Assembly (NCBI GenBank): GCA_030610655.1
Contig: JAUWRG010000008.1
Span: forward strand, 1 to 41,565
DNA length: 41,565 nucleotides
Direction of reading: 5' to 3'
Origin: Dehalococcoidia bacterium
Lineage (GTDB): Bacteria; Chloroflexota; Dehalococcoidia; E44-bin15
Shown: one piece after another, positions 1 through 7,628 of the stretch
Position numbering within the stretch: the stretch's first letter is position 1
How the letters are laid out: every line of letters starts with the position of its first letter
The notes under the pieces: model-generated
What the model was told of the DNA's origin: nothing
What the model saw: only the letters and a program-made list of their open reading frames with translations
Databases searched by the model: none
Made by a program: the position numbers and the translations under genes

Positions 1-177
1 CGCCACCAGAGGATCATTCTGGACATGGACAGCTCGGAGAGCCCCGTGTATGGGGAGCAGGAAGGAGCGGCCTACAACGGTCATTTTGAGTGTGTCTGCT
101 ACCACCCCCTGTTCTGTTTTAACCAGTTTGGGGATTGTGAAGGAGCAGTCCTCAGGCCAGGCAATGTACACAGTGCC
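1..177 (+). pseudogene. IS1380-family transposase, internal fragment
   Basis: Reading from base 1 in frame 1 gives a peptide with LDMDSSESPVYGEQEG, then YNGHFECVCYHPLF and LRPGNVHSA. These match the catalytic-core region of IS1380-type DDE transposases, where a conserved LDxDs..p.hG.Qe segment contributes an acidic catalytic residue. Similarity stops abruptly near base 175, and the same frame then reads unrelated sequence up to a stop at about 234. The piece begins before the window, so its upstream extent is unknown. It directly abuts a transporter fragment. No terminal inverted repeat was recognised. The assignment rests on motif recall, not a search. Confidence 0.75.
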
Positions 178-427
178 GTGGGTGCTGTGGCTGATAGCGG
201 CCAGGGAAAGGCAACCCATCGGGGCGATGGCTGAACTTATGAAAGCCCGCCCCAAGGTGTGGCAAGGGCTACGTCGGGTCTTTACCGTCAAGGAAATGTG
301 GTTGCTGTGCTTTATCGAGCTTGTTGTTATCGGCAGGATGGCGGCATTAATGGGACTACTTCCCACTTTCCTGGTCGAGAGAGGTATGTCAGATGCTCAG
401 GCCGGCATGTTTGTATCGCTGGCAAAT
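173..427 (+). pseudogene. MFS transporter, internal fragment
   Basis: In the frame starting at base 2, from about base 173 the translation reads WVLWLIAARERQPIG, a cytoplasmic loop, then a membrane helix (MWLLCFIELVVIGRMAALMG) ending in LPTFLVERGMSDAQAG. This is the usual look of a major facilitator superfamily half: a helix followed by LP.yL.e.g.s...ag. The fragment has no start codon of its own and ends at a TGA at 428-430, exactly where the next transposase fragment takes over in another frame. It is about 85 residues against about 400 for a full transporter, so it is a remnant. The substrate cannot be inferred. Confidence 0.55.
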
Positions 428-692
428 TGAGAATAACCGGGATGGTCTGTATGGCTCAAGGTACTTAAAGGATAAGGTACAGGCCAAGGAGGTGCTCGTA
501 TGCAGCACCGGGGCGATGGAGAAAAACATCGACACAGTCATTGGAAGGAGATTCAAGAAACAGGGAATGAGTTGGACAACCGAGGGGGTGAATAATCTTC
601 TAAAATTAAGAACGCTGTGGTATAGTGACAGCGATTGGGAGGCATTCTGGAGAAAAGAGTCAAGTTATAGGGTGAGCATTTCCCCCAACTGA
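426..692 (+). pseudogene. ISLre2/UPF0236-type transposase, C-terminal fragment
   Basis: The frame ending at 692 contains ENNRDGLYGSRYLKDKV, STGAMEKNIDTVIGRRFK, and GMSWTTEGVNNLLKLR followed by DWEAFW. This resembles the C-terminal part of UPF0236/ISLre2-family transposases, where a Gly-rich GxxEkn.d..i.rR.K..GmsW...G..nll.lr segment is typical. The upstream two thirds of the protein are absent and replaced by the transporter fragment. The stop at 690-692 looks natural. I could not identify an insertion-sequence end downstream. Confidence 0.55.
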
Positions 693-718
693 TTAACACA
701 ACCCACTCGTTTGCCCGA

Positions 719-748
719 TTGACACTTTTGATAATAGGAGACTATTAT
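719..748 (+). promoter_or_regulatory. sigma-70-type promoter for the FAD oxidoreductase
   Basis: A perfect TTGACA (719-724) is followed after 18 bases by TATTAT (743-748), giving a transcript leader of about 60 bases before the ATG at 816. The same stretch also holds AGGAG followed by an ATG at 747 that opens a nine-codon frame. That frame overlaps the proposed -10 and is more likely chance. Confidence 0.5.
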
Positions 749-815
749 GAATCTGCTACTTCGCCAATTGAACTGATGGAGTAGATGTTTCAATCCTAGG
801 TGGAAGGAGATAACT

Positions 816-2342
816 ATGGCAAATCTCAAAGATAACTACGATGTAATAGTTATTGGTGGAGGAATGGGGGGCCTCACCTGTGGGACCTTACTGGCCAAGC
901 AGGGATTGGATGTTCTGGTGGCTGAGCGTCTACCTAGGCCGGGAGGGTACTGCTCCTCATTGAGAGACGAGGGGTTTTCTTTCGACCCAGCGGTAGGCAT
1001 ACTGGAGGGTTGCGATAAGGGTGGTGTAGTTTACCAAACTCTTACCGAGCTAAATGTGGAGCGGGAACTTGAGCTCATAAAACTTGACCCAGCAAATCGA
1101 GTAGCAGGTACCGACTTTGACATCCTAGTAGCCGCTCGGGAAGAAGGGTTTGAAGATGACCTGAAACGCCTTTCACCGGGTGAAGGTGAGAGCATACACC
1201 TATTCCTGGAGGAGTGCAAGGCGCTCTACCACGAGATGGCGCTGGTCTCGGCGGGCTCTCCCGACTTGATGGGCTTGGGGCAGAAAATCGGTTTTATGAA
1301 AGACTTCCTGCTTAAATGCTCCCATCTCAGAAAGTACAGTGCTAAATCGGCTAGAGAGGTTACCCACAGCTTCTTCACTGCCCCCAAATTGAGGGCAGTC
1401 ATGCACGGCGTAGCTATTTTTCTTGACCCCGACACCCAAGCCAGCATATTGATGAATATCATCGGTATGGCAGCTAATGAAGATATATGCTACCCCAAAC
1501 AAGGCGGTGTCCAAGCTCTACCCAACATTTTGGTCAAAGCCCTGGAGCGGAATGGCAGCCAGATAGCTCTGAATACAACGGTAAATAGGATACTTGTGGA
1601 AAAAGGCAGGGCTATAGGTGTTGAGTTAGAGGATGGGAATCAAATCAGGGCAAAGTATGTAGTTTCTAATATTGATGGTAAACATACATTTCTCAAACTG
1701 GTTGGAGAGGAGTACCTTAGCCCAAAGTTTATTAAGGAGCTTAATACATCTAAGATATACGGCTCTGTGGTGAGCATTTCTCTCGGAGTGGATATGGACT
1801 TTAGGGCGATAGGTATCCAGTCGAGTGACCTTAGCTACTGCCCCACAAATGATATTGGCGAGCTATTCAGTGGTCAACCGGAAAAGTCAGGCTTAATGGT
1901 AAGACTCCATTCCCTGCTTGACTCTACTCAGGCTCCGCTAGGCAAGAGCACAGTGGGGATTGTGGCCTGTGTTTCCCCTATAACTTTGATAAACTACTGG
2001 AAGCTGGATAAGGATGGACAGAAAGGGAAAGAATATGAGGCAGTAAAAGAGAATGTAGCTGGCAAGCTCATCGCCTCAGTGGAAAAGGTAGTCCCCGGAC
2101 TTTCTGAGCATATTGTGTATAAACGTATAGCCACACCCATTACCTTTGAGAAGGCTACCCTTAACTCTGAGGGGTCAGCCATGGGCTGGTATCCTTTACC
2201 CGGTGGCAAGATGCGAAGCCAGAAGACTCCAATCAAGAATTTATATCAGGCTGGGCACTGGACTTTCCCTGGTGGCAGTGTACCTGCTGTGGTCGCCTCA
2301 GGCAGAAATGCTGCTCAGTTGATACTCAAAGAGACACAATAG
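816..2342 (+). CDS. Phytoene desaturase-like FAD-dependent oxidoreductase
   Basis: This 508-residue protein begins with a dinucleotide-binding fold at residues 9-27 (DVIVIGGGMGGLTCGTLLA), followed by an acidic end of strand 2 (AERLPRPGG) that usually contacts the FAD ribose. The C-terminus (about residues 476-508) reads LYQAGHWTFPGGSVPAVVAS, the second FAD-contacting motif of the CrtI/CrtO/amine-oxidase superfamily. Length fits phytoene desaturase/dehydrosqualene desaturase relatives (about 500). No carotenoid or squalene gene lies nearby, so the substrate is unknown; it could act on a polyisoprenoid or be a retinol-saturase-like paralogue. A strong ribosome site (AAGGAG, then 7 bases) fixes the ATG at 816. 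It is a single-gene unit with its own promoter, beside a mobile-element graveyard. Confidence 0.75.
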   Translation: MANLKDNYDVIVIGGGMGGLTCGTLLAKQGLDVLVAERLPRPGGYCSSLRDEGFSFDPAVGILEGCDKGGVVYQTLTELNVERELELIKLDPANRVAGTDFDILVAAREEGFEDDLKRLSPGEGESIHLFLEECKALYHEMALVSAGSPDLMGLGQKIGFMKDFLLKCSHLRKYSAKSAREVTHSFFTAPKLRAVMHGVAIFLDPDTQASILMNIIGMAANEDICYPKQGGVQALPNILVKALERNGSQIALNTTVNRILVEKGRAIGVELEDGNQIRAKYVVSNIDGKHTFLKLVGEEYLSPKFIKELNTSKIYGSVVSISLGVDMDFRAIGIQSSDLSYCPTNDIGELFSGQPEKSGLMVRLHSLLDSTQAPLGKSTVGIVACVSPITLINYWKLDKDGQKGKEYEAVKENVAGKLIASVEKVVPGLSEHIVYKRIATPITFEKATLNSEGSAMGWYPLPGGKMRSQKTPIKNLYQAGHWTFPGGSVPAVVASGRNAAQLILKETQ

Positions 2343-2361
2343 CTTATAATGTGCAGTCCGA

Positions 2362-2403
2362 TAAACAAAAAGAGGGGCTCTCCCGTCATCTGGGAGAGCC
2401 CCT
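2362..2403 (-). terminator. Intrinsic terminator of the leftward secreted-protein pair
   Basis: A perfect 12-base stem pairs AGGGGCTCTCCC (2373-2384) with 2392-2403 around a 7-base loop. On the minus strand the stem is followed by CTTTTTGTTT, so it terminates leftward transcription. On the plus strand there is no T run, so it is not the terminator of the gene ending at 2342. It lies five bases beyond the second, in-frame stop (2408-2410) of the minus-strand gene, which supports 2408 as the ancestral gene end. Confidence 0.8.
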
Positions 2404-2407
2404 GTAG

Positions 2408-2593
2408 TCAGAATCTAGCCCCTTTCCTGGGCTTTTGAGTGGTTATTTTCTTTGGTGGGTTTTGTGTGTTGTAACCTCTTGCGTTTAGAGGACGGTATCT
2501 TTTGTGCAATAGCACTGTCAACGAAATAAGCGAACCAACGGCAGCCCCTATCGCCGCCAAATGCTTCCATGGAATAGCCCAGAGTTCCCCTCT
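2408..2593 (-). pseudogene. Detached C-terminal membrane anchor of the upstream secreted protein
   Basis: Directly after the TAA that closes the neighbouring gene (2594-2596), the same frame stays open for 61 codons and ends at TGA 2408-2410. It reads RGELWAIPWKHLAAIGAA, then VGSLISLTVLLHKRYRP, then a basic tail rich in K and R. That is a membrane-spanning helix preceded by Trp-rich interfacial residues and followed by positive charges, the expected anchor for an outward-facing beta-sandwich protein. The terminator follows immediately. I infer that the full protein once had about 327 residues and was anchored, and that the TAA is a nonsense mutation, a read-through site or a sequence error. 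Confidence 0.7.
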
Positions 2594-3391
2594 TTAACTC
2601 TTATTGACCAACTCCTCATGTCGATCGAAATAGCCAATGACGAAGTTTGCTCTCACCCTGCCAATAAATGGGTCTTCCTGCCAACTCCCAGTCAATGTTC
2701 CCTCACTATTCGGCAGTATAGTCACCTGCCCCAGGTCTAGCTCGCTACTTCTGCCAAACAGATCGCTAAAATACGCTTCAGCAGCTATGGTCAGATGAAC
2801 ATTGCCCGAGTTTTTCACCACAACACCCACATCCACCGGCCCTTTCTCAACAGAACCCGGCAAGATGAGGGAGGCGATCTCAGCATTAGCAGCAATATCG
2901 GTATCAGTAATGCCAGGGACGGTGATATAGAAAAGCGATGGGATCCTCATTGAAATGGAGACGCCCTCTTCGTTTACTGAAGGCACAGTCTCGAAGAAGA
3001 GAGCGGCATAATGCCCTCCAGGCTCTATGTCAGCCGGTGCTGCAATGATGACCTCGACCTCTTGGCTTTCACCGGAAGCAAGCTCGAAGTCAGTACAGTT
3101 AACACTCAACCATTTTGAAGCGGAATAGCTCTCATGCCCCGGCTCGGAGAAAATGAAGTTACCATCCTTGTCGATGAAGAAATCCATGACATAGGCACAC
3201 ACTCCTATTGGTTCACCGCCTTGATTTTTAACAGTGATAATCCTTTGCGCTTGTTCACCCTCACTTATGTTCAAATCAACGCGGGTCGGCCAAACTTTGA
3301 TACCCCCTTGGGCCTGTGCTGAATTGGGGAGGATAACAAGTAGAATGGCTCCTAGGAGGATTACGATTGCACACTTTCTCAGAGTTTCCAT
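2594..3391 (-). CDS. Secreted beta-sandwich protein, DUF916/WxL-interacting-like
   Basis: The ATG at 3389-3391 is chosen over the upstream TTG (3409) because AAAGGA sits seven bases before it. The product has 265 residues and starts with a signal peptide (KCAIVILLGAILLVILPNSA, cut near AQA-QGG). The mature part opens with IKVWPTRVDLNISEGEQAQR and continues as two immunoglobulin-like beta domains. The first contains GGHYAALFFETVP and the second VVVKNSGNVHLTIAAEAYFS. This pattern resembles the DUF916/WxL-interacting family and related surface adhesion or cell-envelope proteins. The reading frame ends at TAA 2594-2596, but an in-frame membrane anchor follows it. The next gene upstream (3465-4017) is another secreted protein transcribed in the same direction. 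The function is not known. Confidence 0.65.
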   Translation of the reverse strand: METLRKCAIVILLGAILLVILPNSAQAQGGIKVWPTRVDLNISEGEQAQRIITVKNQGGEPIGVCAYVMDFFIDKDGNFIFSEPGHESYSASKWLSVNCTDFELASGESQEVEVIIAAPADIEPGGHYAALFFETVPSVNEEGVSISMRIPSLFYITVPGITDTDIAANAEIASLILPGSVEKGPVDVGVVVKNSGNVHLTIAAEAYFSDLFGRSSELDLGQVTILPNSEGTLTGSWQEDPFIGRVRANFVIGYFDRHEELVNKS

Positions 3392-3464
3392 CAATTCCTT
3401 TGGGCGCAAATGTACGGCAGCGGATGATGTAGAACTGCGCCTGAGGTTATCCCGCGAATCGCCG

Positions 3465-4017
3465 CTATTGACCTACTATTAGGGTATAGGTATGAGGGGC
3501 ACTATAACAGCCTGGCGGTTGTGTGGCGGGTATCTCCAGCTCATAGACCACATTAACTTGACAGCTCTCGGTTGCTGAGCCACCGGGTGGCTACGCTCTT
3601 TGTAACCTCTGTGGAATAGCCGTCAGCACTTGTTCTAAATGGGGTGTCAGACGTCATATAGGTTGGACCCGTATCTCCGCTGGATGTGAAGGTGAAATTA
3701 TCAGGGGGGATATATTTAGTGCTCTCATATCCGCCAACTGCCAAGTTTTGAGTCGTGCTCACTGTAATCCGCCAGTTGGCATTTGCGGTGACGCCCAAGG
3801 TCAATGTTTTTGTCGTGGTAGCCTCAGAAACCATATTGCCAAAATCAATAGCATTGTTGTTGGGGGCTGTCCCACTAACGATTGCGAGGCTGCCGCTTGG
3901 GTCTACATTGACAATGGGAATAACTGACCCTGTGTCGGCAGCGCTAGCTGCCCCAGATAGGCAAAACGCTATAGCTACCACTAATACGAGCGACACCAAG
4001 ACTATTCGTACCTTCAT
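3465..4017 (-). pseudogene. Secreted WxL-like beta-sandwich protein, frameshifted
   Basis: The ATG at 4015-4017 has GGGAGG seven bases upstream and is preferred to the upstream start at 4035. A signal peptide covers residues 1-27 (ending SGAASA-ADT). The open frame stops at 3553 after a run that looks wrong (TRWLSNRELSS). In the +1 frame the sequence continues from about 3590 as PPGGSATESCQVNVVYELEI, then PATQPPGCYSAPHTYTLIVG, ending at TAG 3465-3467. The latter is the typical last strand pair of WxL-type and related domains (Y.L.IP..qp.GtYt...tYTl). One base was therefore gained or lost near 3585-3595. Without the shift the protein would have about 183 residues. It forms a two-gene unit with 2594-3391, 73 bases apart. 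Confidence 0.7.
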
Positions 4018-4250
4018 CCCCTGCCTCCCTGACAATGCGTTGCGAGTATATACGGGTAAAATAAGTCAAGAGATTAAGCAGTCTTGGGCATCACGACATC
4101 TCACGCTAAAAGGGTTTCCTGAAAAAACCACGAGGCGGTTCAGGAATGTAGTTACCCAATTCATTGGGCAGGTGTGCTTGATGAATAAGGCAATATGGAA
4201 GAGGAATGGTAAGGGCATATATCACTAATCACATGAACCAGTACACGTGT

Positions 4251-4279
4251 TTGACAGATTCCAGCAGATGAATTACACT
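4251..4279 (+). promoter_or_regulatory. sigma-70-type promoter for the thiolase operon
   Basis: A perfect TTGACA (4251-4256) is separated by exactly 17 bases from TACACT (4274-4279). The thiolase start codon lies 37 bases downstream of the -10 element. Confidence 0.6.
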
Positions 4280-4315
4280 CGAGCCAAGCGAAATAAATAC
4301 CAGCCAGGAGGCGAT

Positions 4316-5581
4316 ATGCAACGCAAAAGGAAACTCGGTAGAGGAGTAGCGGTAGTTGGTGCCGGGATGTCGAAGTTTGGCATGTATAAGGACAAAGATT
4401 CAAAAGACCTATTTGTTGAAGCCTTCAGCGAAATGCTTTCCTCAGTGGACAAGGGAGCAGACCCCAACGATATTGATGCCCTCTATTTGGGAAATTTCAC
4501 AAACGATTTCTGGGTGCATTCAGCGCACTGGGGTCCGGTAATCTCCGATTTGGTCGGGCTCATCCCAAAGCCAGCAACAAGAACAGAGGGTGCCTGTGCC
4601 GCAAGCGCGCTTGCCTTCAGGGAAGGCGTTTTTGCTATAGCCTCTGGATTCTACGATGTAGTTCTAGTTAGCGGGGTGGAGGAAATGTCAAAGCGCCCCA
4701 CCGAGGAGGTTGCCGAAGGTTTAGCCATGGCAACTTCTTCCTATGAAGCAGAGGTTGGGTTCACCTTTCCCGGCGTTTTTGGCGCTGTGGCTACCGCTTA
4801 TTTTGAGAAATACGGGGCCACACGTGAGCATCTTATGAACGTTACCATAAAGAGCCATAATAATGCACGACTAAACCCCAAGGCGCAGTTCAACCTCTCT
4901 ATCCGTGATACGATGAATTCCAAGATCGCACGTGCTGAGAAAAAAGGAGAGCCGGTGCCAACTTGGAGAGACGAGAAGGAGTTCCTGCGCGATCCCAAAG
5001 CCAACCCGGTGGTTGCCTGGCCAATGCACCTTTATGACTGCTGCCCCATAAGCGATGGAGCTGCCTGTATGTTGCTGGTAGCTGAGGAAATAGCCAAAAA
5101 CTTCACTGATAACCCGTTGTATGTCGTCGGCATAGGGCAGGGGAGTGGCAGAGCTTTACATGCTGCCGATGACAATACCTACTTTGAAGCCACCAGATAC
5201 GCAGCAAAAGAAGCCTACGAGATGTCAGGGCTTAAGCCAGAGGATATTCAGTTTGCTGAGGTTCATGATTGCTTCTCCATAGCTGAAATCATTCATCTGG
5301 AGGACCTCGGCTTTTTCAAGCCAGGAGAAGGATATAAAGCTGTGGAAGAAGGCTTAACCAGATTGGATGGTCCCAAGCCAATTAATACCTCGGGAGGACT
5401 TAAATGTAAGGGGCACCCTGTGGGGGCAACGGGCGTGTCTCAGCTTTTTGAAGTTTGGAAACAGTTGAGAGGAGAGGCAGGAGAAAGACAAGTGCCCATC
5501 AAGAACCTGCGAATTGGAGCAGCCCACAATCTGGGAGGAACCGGAGGGACTTGCTCCTTAACCATTCTTGAAAGGAGATGA
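4316..5581 (+). CDS. Acetyl-CoA acetyltransferase-like thiolase (SCP2 type)
   Basis: The ATG at 4316 is preferred to the frame's first ATG (4247) because AGGAGG lies five bases before it and because homologous proteins begin near GVAVVGAGMSKFG. The 421-residue product shows the thiolase nucleophile region (TRTEGACAASALAF, Cys at about residue 94). It also shows EVHDCFSIAEI, the GGLKCKGHPVGATG catalytic His loop, and a terminal HNLGGTGGT glycine loop. It belongs to the SCP2-thiolase/acetyl-CoA acetyltransferase group that works with a separate DUF35 zinc-ribbon/OB-fold partner, and that partner is the next gene, four bases downstream. The pair probably condenses or cleaves acyl-CoA; chain length and direction cannot be told. 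Its own promoter lies at 4251-4279. Confidence 0.85.
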   Translation: MQRKRKLGRGVAVVGAGMSKFGMYKDKDSKDLFVEAFSEMLSSVDKGADPNDIDALYLGNFTNDFWVHSAHWGPVISDLVGLIPKPATRTEGACAASALAFREGVFAIASGFYDVVLVSGVEEMSKRPTEEVAEGLAMATSSYEAEVGFTFPGVFGAVATAYFEKYGATREHLMNVTIKSHNNARLNPKAQFNLSIRDTMNSKIARAEKKGEPVPTWRDEKEFLRDPKANPVVAWPMHLYDCCPISDGAACMLLVAEEIAKNFTDNPLYVVGIGQGSGRALHAADDNTYFEATRYAAKEAYEMSGLKPEDIQFAEVHDCFSIAEIIHLEDLGFFKPGEGYKAVEEGLTRLDGPKPINTSGGLKCKGHPVGATGVSQLFEVWKQLRGEAGERQVPIKNLRIGAAHNLGGTGGTCSLTILERR

Positions 5582-5585
5582 AGCA

Positions 5586-5999
5586 ATGGAAGAAAGGCCC
5601 TTTAGCGATATTTCTTATGCACAATTTCTCAATGAAGAAAAACTCATGGGCTCAAGGTGCAAGAAGTGTGGTGCCCTGTTCCTACCTCCTCGCTCTATTT
5701 GCACAAAATGCTACGGTGCAGACATGGAGTGGGTAGAGATGAAAGGCAAAGGTAAGCTCGTTGCATTTACTTGCATATCTGTGGGACCGCCATTCATGAT
5801 AAGGGAAGGGTATGACAGAGCACATCCCTATTGCTCCGGCGTTGCCGAACTGGAAGAAGGGATAAAGATTGTCGCTCGCATTGAGGGGGTCGATACGACG
5901 AAGCCTGAAACTATAAAAATCGGCACCCCGCTTGCTGTGCGCTACCTGCATCGGGGTGAAGCAGATAATATGAAGACTTACCTGGCATTTTCAGCCTGA
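5586..5999 (+). CDS. DUF35 zinc-ribbon/OB-fold partner of the thiolase
   Basis: The ATG at 5586 sits eight bases after AAAGGAG, which overlaps the thiolase stop, so the two are translationally linked; an in-frame TTG at 5568 is less likely. The 137-residue protein has a rubredoxin-like zinc ribbon with Cys at 25, 28, 39 and 42 (CKKCG and CTKC). An OB-fold follows that contains GKGKLVAFTCISVGPPFM and ARIEGVD. Proteins of this family bind acyl-CoA and form complexes with the adjacent thiolase, acting as a substrate-handling subunit. The length is normal for the family. No terminator is evident in the 127 bases that follow. Confidence 0.85.
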   Translation: MEERPFSDISYAQFLNEEKLMGSRCKKCGALFLPPRSICTKCYGADMEWVEMKGKGKLVAFTCISVGPPFMIREGYDRAHPYCSGVAELEEGIKIVARIEGVDTTKPETIKIGTPLAVRYLHRGEADNMKTYLAFSA

Positions 6000-6126
6000 A
6001 GTGTTCATTACACCTCGGACTAAAATGACCCGTATTTGCCATCTACATACACAAGATGACAATTTGTTTGCTTGATTTGTCGCAGGAGCGGGAGATAGTT
6101 AGGGCAGCGTTAAACCTTCAGAGTGT

Positions 6127-6411
6127 TCATTCATCTTGGTCTTTGTCCTCTTTGAAATGGTCCGCTACGCTTTTACCAAAATCTTGAGCTGCCTTCCCTA
6201 CGTCTCTAAATTTATCTTTGACATCCTCATCCTTAAACCTGCTGGTAAAGGCCTCCGCTGACGCACGCGCACTCTTGCCGAACTCCTTGGCTTTTTCTTT
6301 CAGCTCAGGGTCTTTGAATATCTCGCTTATAGCGCTGCCAAATGCTTCCACCATTTCACCAAGGCTTTCAGCGGCGCTTTTCTTACCGGATTTTCCTTTC
6401 TGCGACATCAT
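6127..6411 (-). CDS. Small charged amphipathic-helix protein of unknown function
   Basis: This 94-residue protein is very rich in Lys, Glu, Asp and Ala and has no Cys. It is predicted by eye to be almost wholly helical, with repeats such as KEKAKEFGKSARASAEAF and KFRDVGKAAQDFGKSVADHF. The 11-18 residue periodicity with buried Phe/Ala faces recalls YtxH-like or LEA-like stress proteins, but I do not recognise a defined family. AAAAGAG lies just upstream of two consecutive ATG codons; the first (6411) is used. It is transcribed leftward, convergent with the DUF35 gene, and follows the broken CoA-transferase gene in the same direction after a 29-base gap. Confidence 0.5.
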   Translation of the reverse strand: MMSQKGKSGKKSAAESLGEMVEAFGSAISEIFKDPELKEKAKEFGKSARASAEAFTSRFKDEDVKDKFRDVGKAAQDFGKSVADHFKEDKDQDE

Positions 6412-6440
6412 TCTCTTTTCTAGCTGGAATTATGCGTAAA

Positions 6441-7628
6441 TCAAATTATGGCGCCTTCCTCTTTCATTCCAGCTATATCATCCCAGGTGTAGCCCATCTC
6501 CAACAGAATCTCCTCGGTATGTTGACCCAGTTCTGGAGCCTTGCTCGCTATCTTGCCCGGCGTCTTGCTCAGCTCAACGGTGACTCCAGCCACCTTGACT
6601 TCACCAACCGCGGGATCGTCCAGACTCATAATATAATCATTTGCAATAAGCTGCGGGTCCGAAGCTAACTCGGTAAAGTTCTTAACCGGTGCCCATGGGA
6701 AATCATACCTGTCCAGCCGCTCGATCCATCCACGCTGGTCTCTGGTAAGGAACACTTCGTCAAACACAGAAATTAGAGCCGTATTGTTGTCACGCCTCGC
6801 TTCGGCAGTGTTGAATCTGGGGTCATCAATCAAATGCTCAATGCCCATTGCCTGACAGAATTCAAGCCAGGTTGGTTCATCCTGCACCAGTGCTACTTGT
6901 ATCCACCTTTTATCCCTGGTTTGATAGCAATTGTATATCGCGTTCTCAGATTCGTGAAGCCATCCAAATATATCCTGCCCAGAAACAAGGCAAATATCAA
7001 TACAACAAGAGGCGACAGTAATTAAGCTCCCCAAGAGGGATGCATGCACCATCTGCCCCTCATCGGTCCGTTCCCGGTGAAAAAGCGCCAGCATGATGCC
7101 ATATGCCAGAAATGTTGATGCTGTATAATCACCTGCCGCCGGTGGACATTGCGGCGGGCAGTAATCACGCTCAACCAGGCTCGACGCCAACCCGCATGTG
7201 GCAAAACCAAGTAGCCTCAAAAGCACCGCGATTCCGCGCCGGGCCCCTAAATCCCCACCCCGTGCCAATGGCATAGATAAGCCCGGGATTGACCCCAGAT
7301 AGGCTCGCATAATCCATACCCAGCCTCTCCATGCCAGCCACTCTCAGCTTGGTTACAAAAACGTCTGAGTTCTCCACCAATTTGTGTGCTAGGTGGCGTG
7401 CTTTCTCATTACGCAAGTCCATGGCGATGCTTCTCTTACCACAGTTGCTCTGCTCAAAATAGGCATTGTACCTGCCAATCGGTATGCCCTTCAGTCTACC
7501 TTCTCCACGGGCGGGGTCACCGCCGGCGGCATTCTCTATTTTGATAACCTCAGCCCCCATCTCAGCAAGATAGGCGGAAGCACCTGGGTCAAATCCAGCA
7601 CCCTGATCCCTTCAAGAGGCATTCGCAT
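6441..7628 (-). pseudogene. CaiB/BaiF-type CoA-transferase, broken by two lesions
   Basis: The ancestral start is ATG 7626-7628, which abuts the stop of the upstream gene and follows GGAGAGGAG. It reads MRMPLEGIRVLDLTQ, the standard class III CoA-transferase start. The frame then breaks: the next conserved block, ASAYLAEMGAEVIKIE, is in a second frame. The intervening substrate-loop residues are missing, as if one copy of a CAGGTGCT repeat pair had been deleted. The second frame runs through GLIYAIGTGWGFRGPARN and ends at 7171. The rest (FATCGLASSL, AGDYTASTFLAYGIML and onward to 6441) is in a third frame. Removing one T from the T4 run at 7203-7206 restores it. Intact, it would move CoA between carboxylic acids. 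Confidence 0.75.

Noticed and set aside
747-776. Nine-codon open frame with AGGAG upstream, as a leader peptide
   Set aside because: It overlaps the proposed -10 box, has no regulatory codon run and no attenuator hairpin follows.
4031-4072. Possible leftward promoter TTGACT...TATACT before the secreted-protein pair
   Set aside because: The spacing is about 13 bases, too short for a sigma-70 promoter.
4118-4144. Inverted repeat CCTGAA...TTCAGG in the intergenic region before the thiolase
   Set aside because: The stem is only six bases plus a few inner pairs, there is no T run at a useful place, and no riboswitch pattern fits.
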